DNA from: LD21 sp963715785
GTDB lineage: Bacteria > Bacteroidota > Bacteroidia > Bacteroidales > VadinHA17
Assembly (NCBI GenBank): GCA_963715785.1
Contig: OY970276.1
Location: 4,154,001 to 4,218,000 of the forward strand
Direction of reading: 5' to 3'
Length of the DNA stretch: 64,000 bases
Under the pieces are notes generated by a model that was given only the letters and a program-made list of their open reading frames with translations, ran no database searches and was not told where the DNA came from. Position 1 is the first letter of the stretch. Every line of letters begins with the position of its first letter. The translations under genes were made by a program, and so were the position numbers. Positions 55,142 to 63,058 of the stretch are shown here, one piece after another.

Positions 55142-55813
55142 TTACATGCTCTCCATTATAATGGAATCTTTTCTGATTCCAAGTTCACCCAGATCCTTCA
55201 GAACCAGATCCATCATAGGGGGTGGTCCGCACAAATAGTAATGCTCCGAGTGTAAAGGAATTTTTGCCTCCAGAAATTCTTTTGTAATAAATCCGTGAGA
55301 AAATCCTTCCAAATTCTCCTCTGATAAGACATTGATAAATGAATCGCCCAAAAGCCACTGCAATTCACTTTCAAGAATTATATCTTCCCTGGTCTTATTT
55401 GCAAATACCAGAATATTACCTCCTATCTTTTTCCGGTATTCCAGCTCTCTGAAAATAGACAGGAATGGAGTGATCCCTGCTCCTCCCGCGATAAAAACAC
55501 CTTCTCCTTTAAATGAAATATCCCCCCACACTTCCCTGATGATCAGCTCAGAACCTGCTTTTAGCTTGCCAAGCTCATTCGTAACACCATTATGATCAGA
55601 ATAAATTTTTATTGTAAATTCAAGGTAATCTGAGGAATTAAGACTGGTAAAGGTAAAAGGTCTCTTTTCATTCCTTAAGGACGGAGTATTTATGGATACG
55701 TCAGTGGCCTGACCGGGAATGAATGAATAGCCTGCCGGCTTCTCAAACCTGAATCGTTTAACATCGTGGGTTACTTCCTCTGTACTGAGAATTTTAACGA
55801 TATGCTCCTCCAT
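55142..55813 (-). CDS. Ferredoxin-NADP reductase-like FAD-dependent oxidoreductase
   Basis: Cytosolic flavoprotein of 223 residues with an FAD-binding barrel (KRFRFEKPAGYSFIPGQATDV; NEKRPFTFTSL, the RxFTF flavin site) and an NAD(P)-binding half (FIAGGAGITPFLSIFRELE; YYLCGPPPMMDLVLKDL). No iron-sulfur or haem domain is attached, so it passes electrons to a separate carrier. A link to the fatty acid desaturase or to oxidative-stress genes nearby is possible but not shown. Confidence 0.9.
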   Translation of the reverse strand: MEEHIVKILSTEEVTHDVKRFRFEKPAGYSFIPGQATDVSINTPSLRNEKRPFTFTSLNSSDYLEFTIKIYSDHNGVTNELGKLKAGSELIIREVWGDISFKGEGVFIAGGAGITPFLSIFRELEYRKKIGGNILVFANKTREDIILESELQWLLGDSFINVLSEENLEGFSHGFITKEFLEAKIPLHSEHYYLCGPPPMMDLVLKDLGELGIRKDSIIMESM

Positions 55814-55935
55814 TCGTAAGAAATTTTATTGTTTAACAAATAATGTGATTTTTGGTTCTGAATTTTATTAAAATTCAGCATGTAAATGCTCTAAACCTTA
55901 AGAAACAGACCTGCCAGAATAATTACCTGATAAGT

Positions 55936-56259
55936 TTAGAGTTTGTCGATTTTGGCAGCCAGAATAAAATCATTTTCGGATAAGCCATTAATGGAATGCG
56001 TCCATAATTCGGCAACTGCTCTTCCAAAATAGATATGCAGCACGGGATGATGTCCCTCTTCTTCTGCGATATCCGCTACTTTGTTTACAAAATCAATGGT
56101 CTGGCGGTAGCTTACGAAGTAAAATTCTTTGGTAATTTTATTATTATCAACAACTTTCCAGTCATCGCTGATATGTTTTTTGTATTCCGCAATTTCTTTT
56201 TCTTTCAGAGGAGGAATTCCGCCTTCACATGGAACACATTTCTTTGCACTTAGGTCCAT
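55936..56259 (-). CDS. phhB: Pterin-4a-carbinolamine dehydratase
   Basis: Small enzyme of 107 residues. The start MDLSAKKCVPCEGGIPPL is a common Bacteroidota PCD N-terminus; an ATG at 56286 would add 9 residues. The active-site region EEGHHPVLHIYFGRAVAELW and THSINGLSENDFILAAKID contains the conserved His pair, Tyr, Trp and Asp. It recycles the pterin cofactor after aromatic hydroxylation, but no phenylalanine hydroxylase is in the window. PCD proteins can also act as accessory or regulatory proteins. Confidence 0.92.
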   Translation of the reverse strand: MDLSAKKCVPCEGGIPPLKEKEIAEYKKHISDDWKVVDNNKITKEFYFVSYRQTIDFVNKVADIAEEEGHHPVLHIYFGRAVAELWTHSINGLSENDFILAAKIDKL

Positions 56260-56401
56260 AGTTTTATATGTTTGAATTTTAAACATTACCTGTCATTGTA
56301 ATAGTTTAAAAACAAATGAAAATATAAATAGTTTTTACGGTATGAACCTTTACCGGAAATCCGACAGAACCTGTTATGCTAAGTTGTATATCTGTTCTTT
56401 T

Positions 56402-56599
56402 TTACCCGGCTGATTCTTTGGCCGGAATTTCTCCCCTCAGAATACTCCATAACTCGTCAGAAAAATTAGTGCTGTTCTCCAGATAGATCTCATAAGCTCT
56501 TCTGAGTATGTCCAATTCAGAATATTTTTCATCCGATCTGTCTGATTCTGATGTCATAACACCGCTTGCTTGTCTTTTTGTGGTAATTGAATTTTCCAT
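56402..56599 (-). CDS. Small hypothetical protein (65 residues)
   Basis: Acidic, polar protein with a likely helix pair (YSELDILRRAYEIYLEN and SDELWSILRGEI). There is no signal or membrane segment. It lies 28 bp after the superoxide dismutase stop on the same strand, so it may be cotranscribed. The RRAYEIY pattern vaguely recalls short DUF2934-like domains, but I would not assign it. The codon pattern looks like that of its neighbours. Confidence 0.5.
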   Translation of the reverse strand: MENSITTKRQASGVMTSESDRSDEKYSELDILRRAYEIYLENSTNFSDELWSILRGEIPAKESAG

Positions 56600-56627
56600 G
56601 GCATTAAAATTTTAAGATCATTATATG

Positions 56628-57218
56628 TTAAAGTAAAGCATCCTTATATCTCGTCTCCAGTTTTTCCCAATTGATCAGGTGCCAGTACGCATCGGCATAA
56701 TCAGCTAAATTATCCTGATAATCAAGATAGTATGCATGTTCCCAGACATCACAGGAAAGCAATGGAATAAGTCCGATCCGCATTGGATTACCTGCATTAT
56801 ATTTCTGTATTATCCTGATTGCTCCGGCAGGATTCATTACGACCCACACCCATCCCACTCCCAGAAAGGATTCCACTGCTTCTTTAAATTGGCTTTTAAA
56901 AAATGAAACCGATCCGAAATTAAGATTAATGACTGCTTCAAGAGATTCTTTAATACGGGTATCATTTCCGGGCTTTAATGACTCAAAATAGAATGTATGG
57001 TTCCAGACCTGGGCTGCAAAATTAAAAACCGGGCCATCAGCAACCTTAATGATAGTGGAAAGATCAAGATCTTTGAATTTTGTACCCTGAATCAGCGTGT
57101 TAAGCGTTTTTAAATACCCCTGCAGATGTTTCCAATAGTGTAAATCAAGAGTTCTTTTGGAAATATATGGTTCGAGCGCATTTAACTCATATGGTAATTC
57201 AGCCAGTTCAAATTTCAT
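56628..57218 (-). CDS. sodB: Superoxide dismutase, Fe-type
   Basis: Cytosolic enzyme of 196 residues converting superoxide to H2O2. Metal ligands by alignment with E. coli SodB are His27 (LDLHYWKHLQGY), His74 (WNHTFYF), Asp157 and His161 (CDVWEHAYYLDY). Gln70 in AAQVWNH is the Fe-type outer-sphere residue. Small deviations: the usual KHH is KHL, and the Asn of NNAAQ is Phe67. Probably active. An array of four TTAA sites lies about 100 bp upstream, next to the response regulator gene. Confidence 0.92.
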   Translation of the reverse strand: MKFELAELPYELNALEPYISKRTLDLHYWKHLQGYLKTLNTLIQGTKFKDLDLSTIIKVADGPVFNFAAQVWNHTFYFESLKPGNDTRIKESLEAVINLNFGSVSFFKSQFKEAVESFLGVGWVWVVMNPAGAIRIIQKYNAGNPMRIGLIPLLSCDVWEHAYYLDYQDNLADYADAYWHLINWEKLETRYKDALL

Positions 57219-57319
57219 AATAAACTAAAATTTAAAGGACCAGAGATACTGTAAATTGATTTCAAGATAATAACCCGCATCTGATGAAATAAAAGTATGG
57301 AAATGGTGATTATCCCCAA

Positions 57320-57357
57320 TTAAGCGGACATTAATCTTAGATTAAGATTCAATTAAA
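57320..57357. promoter_or_regulatory. Array of four TTAA sites at 11-bp spacing upstream of sodB
   Basis: TTAA words begin at 57320, 57331, 57342 and 57353, exactly 11 bp apart. On the minus strand the core reads CTTAATCTAAGATTAA, matching 13 of 16 positions of the efflux-operon array (54482-54519). It lies between the OmpR-type regulator gene and sodB. Confidence 0.6.
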
Positions 57358-57382
57358 AAAATATCAGATATGAATTCTGAAA

Positions 57383-58066
57383 TCAGATTTGAGGTTCCTC
57401 GGAGAGAAGATAACCAAAACCCTTTTTTGTATGAAGCAGCTTCTGAGAGAAGTCTTTATCTATTTTTCTTCTTAATGAATTAATATGAACGTCGATTACG
57501 TTTGTACCTGAATTAAATGAATAGCCCCACACCTTTTCGGCTATCGCCATGCGGTCAAATACTTTACCCTTATTGCTCATCAGCAGTTCCAGGATCTTGT
57601 ATTCAGTGGCGGTAAGTGCGATTTCTTTTTCGTTGCGCCTGACTTGTTTTGTTACAGAATCAATTTCAAGGTCAAGTACCTTCAACACCGGAACCACCAC
57701 CGCTTCTTTGCTCCTGCGAACCAGGGCCTTAATCCTGGCAAAGAGCTCCTGGAAGCTGAACGGCTTTACCAGATAATCATCGGCACCGCAATCAAATCCT
57801 GTAAGCTTATCATCAACCGAATCGAGCGATGTAAGCATAATTACAGGAGTGGAAATATTATTGTTCCTTATTTTTTTGCACAGATCAAACCCGGTAATGC
57901 CGGGGATTATTACATCAAGAATTATAACATCGTATTTTTTTGAAAAAGCAAGTTTTTCACCCATAGCGCTATCATAGGCGTTGTCGATTAGATAGTCATA
58001 ACTTTCAAGGCCTATTTTTATGAAGGAAGCAATTTTAGGATCGTCTTCAACAAGAAGGATTTTCAT
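57383..58066 (-). CDS. OmpR/PhoB-family response regulator
   Basis: DNA-binding regulator of 227 residues. The receiver (1-120) has the acidic pair in LLVEDDPKIAS, the phosphoacceptor Asp51 (DVIILDVIIPG), the switch Thr in VIMLTS and Lys in LVKPFSF. The C-terminal winged helix (~130-225) shows LTATEYKILELLMSNKGKVF and NVIDVHINSLRRKID. It is divergent from a large histidine kinase gene by 174 bp and is its likely partner. OmpR-type proteins bind direct repeats with 11-bp spacing, as seen just downstream and upstream of the efflux operon. Confidence 0.95.
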   Translation of the reverse strand: MKILLVEDDPKIASFIKIGLESYDYLIDNAYDSAMGEKLAFSKKYDVIILDVIIPGITGFDLCKKIRNNNISTPVIMLTSLDSVDDKLTGFDCGADDYLVKPFSFQELFARIKALVRRSKEAVVVPVLKVLDLEIDSVTKQVRRNEKEIALTATEYKILELLMSNKGKVFDRMAIAEKVWGYSFNSGTNVIDVHINSLRRKIDKDFSQKLLHTKKGFGYLLSEEPQI

Positions 58067-58214
58067 GATATTTTACAGTTCAACTAAATTTCAAACATTA
58101 AAATTTCACAATAAGCGGATTATCAATAATTAAAATTAATAATAAATATTGACAAAATTGCTGAAACACTCTCATACATCATACCAAAATGTGTGAAAAA
58201 AAATAAATTTTTCA

Positions 58215-58222
58215 TAAATTTG
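58215..58222 (+). promoter_or_regulatory. -7 promoter element for the histidine kinase gene
   Basis: TAAATTTG matches TAnnTTTG exactly, 18 bp upstream of the kinase start codon. Confidence 0.55.
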
Positions 58223-58240
58223 ATGTACTTACAATAAGTT

Positions 58241-61200
58241 ATGTCAGAAAAATCCAGCAGACTGATACATGAGATGGATCCGGAAATGTTCAGGAGATCA
58301 GGGCCTATCAAACTAATTATATGGTCATCAATTTCATTGGTAATACTCATTACAATACTTGATTTTACCGGCTGGATTTTCAATATCGATTTTCTCATGA
58401 GTGTCGGACCTGAGTGGGAACCTATGAAACTCGTGACTGCCAGCTGTTTTATTATTTCTGCGTCGGGACTGGCATTGATATATCTGGAACTTAAATCTAA
58501 ATGGATAAGAATACTCTTATCCCTGGCTGTTGCCGTGATATTGTTTATTAGTCTGGCTACTGAATACATCTATTTATATGCATTAATCACGTCGCGGGAA
58601 TCACACCTGAGCCAGTTCCTGTTTTTCAATTTGTTCCTTTCAGCCGACAACAGGATGGCTTTCTTAACTTCAGTGTGCTTTTTGCTGACCGGTTATATAT
58701 TGTATCTGCTCCAAAGCAAAAAATCGCGCTCTGTTAATATTGCTTATCTTACTCTAATCCCCCTATTCCTGATCAGTTATTTTACCATTATTACCTACCT
58801 GCTTGGCAACTACGATGCTACTGAATTGATGCGGGTTCCGATAGCACTGAATACAGGTATTGCCTTATTTTCATTGGGGATTGCTGTATTACATATCAGA
58901 CCCCTCAACTCACTGATAAAACTATATAATCCCCAAAACACAGGCGGTATCGTTTCACGAAGACTACTGCCCCCTGCAGTTATATTGCCTATCGTGATCG
59001 GATGGCTCCTGATAAAGGCTGAAAGATTTGGAGTGTTCCTTTCTGAGGAAGGTCTTATAATAGTTGCAATAATATATACTTCCTGTTTCATATTTTTTGT
59101 ATGGCTTACAGCCAGATACATAAATAGAATAGATCTGAAGCGCAAGGCTACTGAAAGAATCCTGAGGGAGAGCAGGGAACAGCTGGCGGCAATATTTAAC
59201 AGTGTATCAGAGACGCTGATGCTGCTTGATCTTAATGGCAACATTATTGCTGCAAATGAAACAGCAAAACACAGGTTCAGTAAGGACGACACGGATATGG
59301 CAGGCAGGAATATCTATGAGTTTCTCCCTGCTGATTTTCAAAAACTTCGTAAAGAACAGATCTCAGAGATTATACGTACGAGAAAACCGTTCAAGCTCGA
59401 GAACAGACTTAGCGAAGCTATTATAGACCTGACACTGTATCCAGTCATTGACATTAATAACAATGTAATTCAGATCGTTTCATTTGCGGCAGATGTGACA
59501 GAAAGAAAAAAGGCTGAAGAATCAATTCTTTCACAATCAAAGATGCTGGAAGCTGTTAATGATGCTATTGTTGGCACAGACCTTAATTTTAATATCATCT
59601 ACTGGAACAAAGGTTCAGAAAGGATCTATGGATGGAAAGCAGAGGAAGTCTTGGGCAAAGCAAGTCACTTAGTACTACGATCGGAGATTAAGCCGGAAGA
59701 CCGTGAAGCAATTTATCGAAATCTGAATGAGGGTCATCCGTCTGTTACGGAACTGGTCCAGTATACTAAAGAAAACCAGCGGCGTATAGTTGAAGGCTAT
59801 ACCATTCCTCTCATGGATTCCGATGGAAAAATAGCAAGCTTTGTTGCAATAAACCGCGATATAACAGATCGCAAAAATGCGGAAGATGCCTTACGTGAAA
59901 GTGAAACCAAATTCTTCTCAATTTTTCATCTCAGTCCTGTGGCAATGGTGCTGAGTTCATTAAATGACGGAATATATCAGGATGTAAACGATGTTTTTTT
60001 AACTGATACCGGCTATTCACGTGAGGAGATCATTGGGAAAACTTCTGAAGATTTGAATATTTTCTTCGATATAAGTGAACGTGACCGCATTGCAAACCGT
60101 GTTAAAAATGAAGGTCAGATTTATGGTGTTCCGATCAGTTTCAGGTTAAAGAACGGGAATATACTGCCGTGCCTGATATCTATAAATATTATTTCTATCA
60201 GCGGAACAAGTTTTTTATTGTCAACTATCCAGGATATTTCAGAAATAACAAATACCAGGGAGGCATTGAGGCAGAGTGAGGAGCGGTTCAAAGCTATCTC
60301 TGAGGTATCACCGGTAGGTATAAGTGTTCTCGATAAAATTAACGGCAGTATTCATTATATAAACCCGGCTTACGAACATTATTTCGGATATAATAAAGAT
60401 GAACTTCTGGGCAAAAAAACTCACAATATATTCTGGGATCGCTCTGACCGGGAAAAAATCCTTGAAATACTGAATGAAAACAATTATGTATCCAATTATG
60501 AGGCAAGGCTCAGGAGAAAGGACGAATCTGCTTTCTGGAGCATGCTGTCAATAAGACAAATCAGTTTACTGAATAAACCTGCGCTTCTGGCTACCTTTAC
60601 TGACATTACAAAAAGAAAGTACGCAGAAGATTCCCTTAGAATAAGTGAGCAGCGCTTGAAATTTCACATTGAAAATTCACCTTTGGCCGTAATTGAATGG
60701 GGCCACGATTTCGTAGTGACAAAATGGTCGGGTGAGGCGGAAAATATTTTTGGATGGACAAAGGCAGAGGTAGTGGGATTGCCTATTTATGAACTGAATA
60801 TGATTTTCGAGGACGACATTCCAATAGTTGAAAGAACAATGGAACGGCTTACCGGCGGCGTAGAATTGCAGGTAGTATCAGAAAACAGGAACTATACAAA
60901 AAACAGACAGATCAGAAATTGTATCTGGTATAATTCCGTGCTGCTCGATGAATCAGGCAAGATGTCATCAGTTATGTCGCTTATAGAAGATGTTACTGAT
61001 ACAAGAAAGGTGGAAAAGTTGCTCAAGGAGAGTGAAGAAAAATTATGGTCGGTTTTAAACGCAAGCCAGGAATCGATATTTATGTTCGACAGAAGCGGGG
61101 TGATAACAATGTCGAATTCCAAAGGAATGGAAAGGATGAATATAAAGTCTGAAAATGAGCTTATAGGTCACCATTTTTCAGAATTTTTACCCGTGACAAC

Positions 61201-63028
61201 TGCTGAAGGAAGGGATAAAAAGCTGCAGGAGGTGTTTGTCACCGGGCATCCGCTGGAATTTGAAGATGTACAGGATGCAAGAATGTTCAGTCATAACTAT
61301 TTCCCTGTATTTAAAGACGGACAGGTTTCATTTGTTGTATCATACAGCACTGACATTACTGAACGCAAAAGAGCTGAAGCCAATCTGAGGGAAAGTGAAG
61401 ACAGGTTCAGGACCATTGCTGAATCATTGCCTGTCCTGATCGCAATATTTAATATAGCAGAATCTTCTCTTTCTTTTGTTAATAGAACATTTGAAAGGAC
61501 CTTCGGCTTTAAAGACGGGGAGCTTCTTAACAATAAACTGCCAGATACATTCTTTAACCCTGAAGAGATGAAGGAACTTGGCACTATGTTAAAAGAAAAA
61601 GGCAGGGCTTACAACAGAGAAATAAAGGTCAATAAAGCTGATGGAACATCATTCTGGATTATGACTTCGATAAGACGCATTATGTTCATGAATCAACCTG
61701 CATATCTTACAGCTTCGATCAATATAACCGAAACAAAGAAGGCTCAGGAGGAATTATTAATTGTAAACCGTACCCTGGATGCCCGCAGTAAGAGCAGTCA
61801 GGCAATGATGCACTCAAAGGATGAGTTCAGCTATCTGAATGAAGTATGCAAGATAATTATTGAGGATTGCGGACATTCTATGGTATGGGTTGGCTATGCA
61901 CAGAATGACGAGAAAAAAAGCGTTAAACCTGTAGCATATTACGGTTTTGACAAAAGTTATGTTGAGAATATGAATATCACCTGGGACGAAAATGAGCATG
62001 GAAGCGGTCCTACAGGAACAGCCATTCGTACCGGTAAAATTACACTGTGCAAGAACATGCACACTGATCCATTCTTCAAGCCCTGGCGAAAGGCAGCGCT
62101 GGAAAGAGGTTATGCATCATCATTAACATTACCCCTGATACTCGACAAGAAGCCATTCGGTTCAATTTCAATCTATTCAAAAGATCCGGATCCCTTTTCA
62201 GAAAATGAAATCAACCTGCTCTCAATCCTGGTTGACGATCTCGCATATGGAATTTCATTCCTCAGGCTTGAAGAATTTGAAAGAACATCCACAAAACTCA
62301 TAAGGGAAAACGAGGCAAAACTTAAAGAGCTTGTGGCAACAAAAGATAAGTTCTTTAATATAGTTGCCCATGATCTTAAAAATCCGTTTACGAGCCTTAT
62401 CGGATCATCTGAATTGCTTTTCGAGAACCTCGATCAGCTTAATGCCAAAAGTATAAAGGATCTTGCCATGATACTGAATGACTCAGCTAAATCGGGCTAT
62501 GCAATTCTTCAGAACCTTCTCGACTGGTCGAGATCTCAGACCGGCATGTTAAAAATTAATTCTGAAAAAGTAAATCTGAAGGATCTGATAAATGAAAATC
62601 TTTATACTTTTCAATTGCCTGCTGCAAATAAAGAAATTAATATATTAAATGACGCGACCCAGGATATAATTGTATTTGCTGATAAGAATATGATTAACAC
62701 CATATTAAGAAACCTTCTGAGCAATGCCTTAAAATTCACTTTTAAAACAGGCAAGATCATAATAACCTCCGCCCTGAACAAAGGGGAGGTAATTGTTTCT
62801 GTAAAAGACAACGGTATGGGAATACCGAAAGACAAGATTGATTCACTCTTCCGGCTGGATGTGAAAAATTCAATTCCCGGAACGGAAAATGAACAGGGAA
62901 CAGGACTTGGGCTCAAACTCAGCAAGGAATTTGTTGAAAAACTTGGCGGCAGGATCTGGGTTGAAAGCGATGAAAGCAAAGGAAGTACTTTCAGTTTTTC
63001 AATTCCCCGGACATTCAAGCCCTCCTGA
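58241..63028 (+). CDS. Large sensor histidine kinase (8 TM, 7 PAS, GAF, HisKA, HATPase)
   Basis: Inner-membrane sensor of 1595 residues. Eight hydrophobic helices (~25-295) resemble MASE-type sensor modules. Seven PAS/PAC units follow (about 310-425, 430-550, 553-675, 678-795, 798-925, 928-1045 and 1048-1168), several ending in ITxRKxAE-type PAC tails. A GAF domain (~1200-1345) is followed by HisKA with the phospho-acceptor His1377 in VAHDLKNPFTS, and an HATPase with NLLSNALKF, KDNGMGIP and GTGLGLKLSKEF. There is no receiver domain, so it likely signals to the divergent OmpR-type regulator. Confidence 0.94.
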   Translation: MSEKSSRLIHEMDPEMFRRSGPIKLIIWSSISLVILITILDFTGWIFNIDFLMSVGPEWEPMKLVTASCFIISASGLALIYLELKSKWIRILLSLAVAVILFISLATEYIYLYALITSRESHLSQFLFFNLFLSADNRMAFLTSVCFLLTGYILYLLQSKKSRSVNIAYLTLIPLFLISYFTIITYLLGNYDATELMRVPIALNTGIALFSLGIAVLHIRPLNSLIKLYNPQNTGGIVSRRLLPPAVILPIVIGWLLIKAERFGVFLSEEGLIIVAIIYTSCFIFFVWLTARYINRIDLKRKATERILRESREQLAAIFNSVSETLMLLDLNGNIIAANETAKHRFSKDDTDMAGRNIYEFLPADFQKLRKEQISEIIRTRKPFKLENRLSEAIIDLTLYPVIDINNNVIQIVSFAADVTERKKAEESILSQSKMLEAVNDAIVGTDLNFNIIYWNKGSERIYGWKAEEVLGKASHLVLRSEIKPEDREAIYRNLNEGHPSVTELVQYTKENQRRIVEGYTIPLMDSDGKIASFVAINRDITDRKNAEDALRESETKFFSIFHLSPVAMVLSSLNDGIYQDVNDVFLTDTGYSREEIIGKTSEDLNIFFDISERDRIANRVKNEGQIYGVPISFRLKNGNILPCLISINIISISGTSFLLSTIQDISEITNTREALRQSEERFKAISEVSPVGISVLDKINGSIHYINPAYEHYFGYNKDELLGKKTHNIFWDRSDREKILEILNENNYVSNYEARLRRKDESAFWSMLSIRQISLLNKPALLATFTDITKRKYAEDSLRISEQRLKFHIENSPLAVIEWGHDFVVTKWSGEAENIFGWTKAEVVGLPIYELNMIFEDDIPIVERTMERLTGGVELQVVSENRNYTKNRQIRNCIWYNSVLLDESGKMSSVMSLIEDVTDTRKVEKLLKESEEKLWSVLNASQESIFMFDRSGVITMSNSKGMERMNIKSENELIGHHFSEFLPVTTAEGRDKKLQEVFVTGHPLEFEDVQDARMFSHNYFPVFKDGQVSFVVSYSTDITERKRAEANLRESEDRFRTIAESLPVLIAIFNIAESSLSFVNRTFERTFGFKDGELLNNKLPDTFFNPEEMKELGTMLKEKGRAYNREIKVNKADGTSFWIMTSIRRIMFMNQPAYLTASINITETKKAQEELLIVNRTLDARSKSSQAMMHSKDEFSYLNEVCKIIIEDCGHSMVWVGYAQNDEKKSVKPVAYYGFDKSYVENMNITWDENEHGSGPTGTAIRTGKITLCKNMHTDPFFKPWRKAALERGYASSLTLPLILDKKPFGSISIYSKDPDPFSENEINLLSILVDDLAYGISFLRLEEFERTSTKLIRENEAKLKELVATKDKFFNIVAHDLKNPFTSLIGSSELLFENLDQLNAKSIKDLAMILNDSAKSGYAILQNLLDWSRSQTGMLKINSEKVNLKDLINENLYTFQLPAANKEINILNDATQDIIVFADKNMINTILRNLLSNALKFTFKTGKIIITSALNKGEVIVSVKDNGMGIPKDKIDSLFRLDVKNSIPGTENEQGTGLGLKLSKEFVEKLGGRIWVESDESKGSTFSFSIPRTFKPS

Positions 63029-63058
63029 GAAAGGCAAACTTGAAAATAATCAGGATAA

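Noticed and set aside
58111..58145. Possible third TTAA-type array in the regulator/kinase gap (shares TAAGCGGA with the sodB array)
   Set aside because: The TTAA words there do not keep the 11-bp period; at best a degenerate autoregulatory site.
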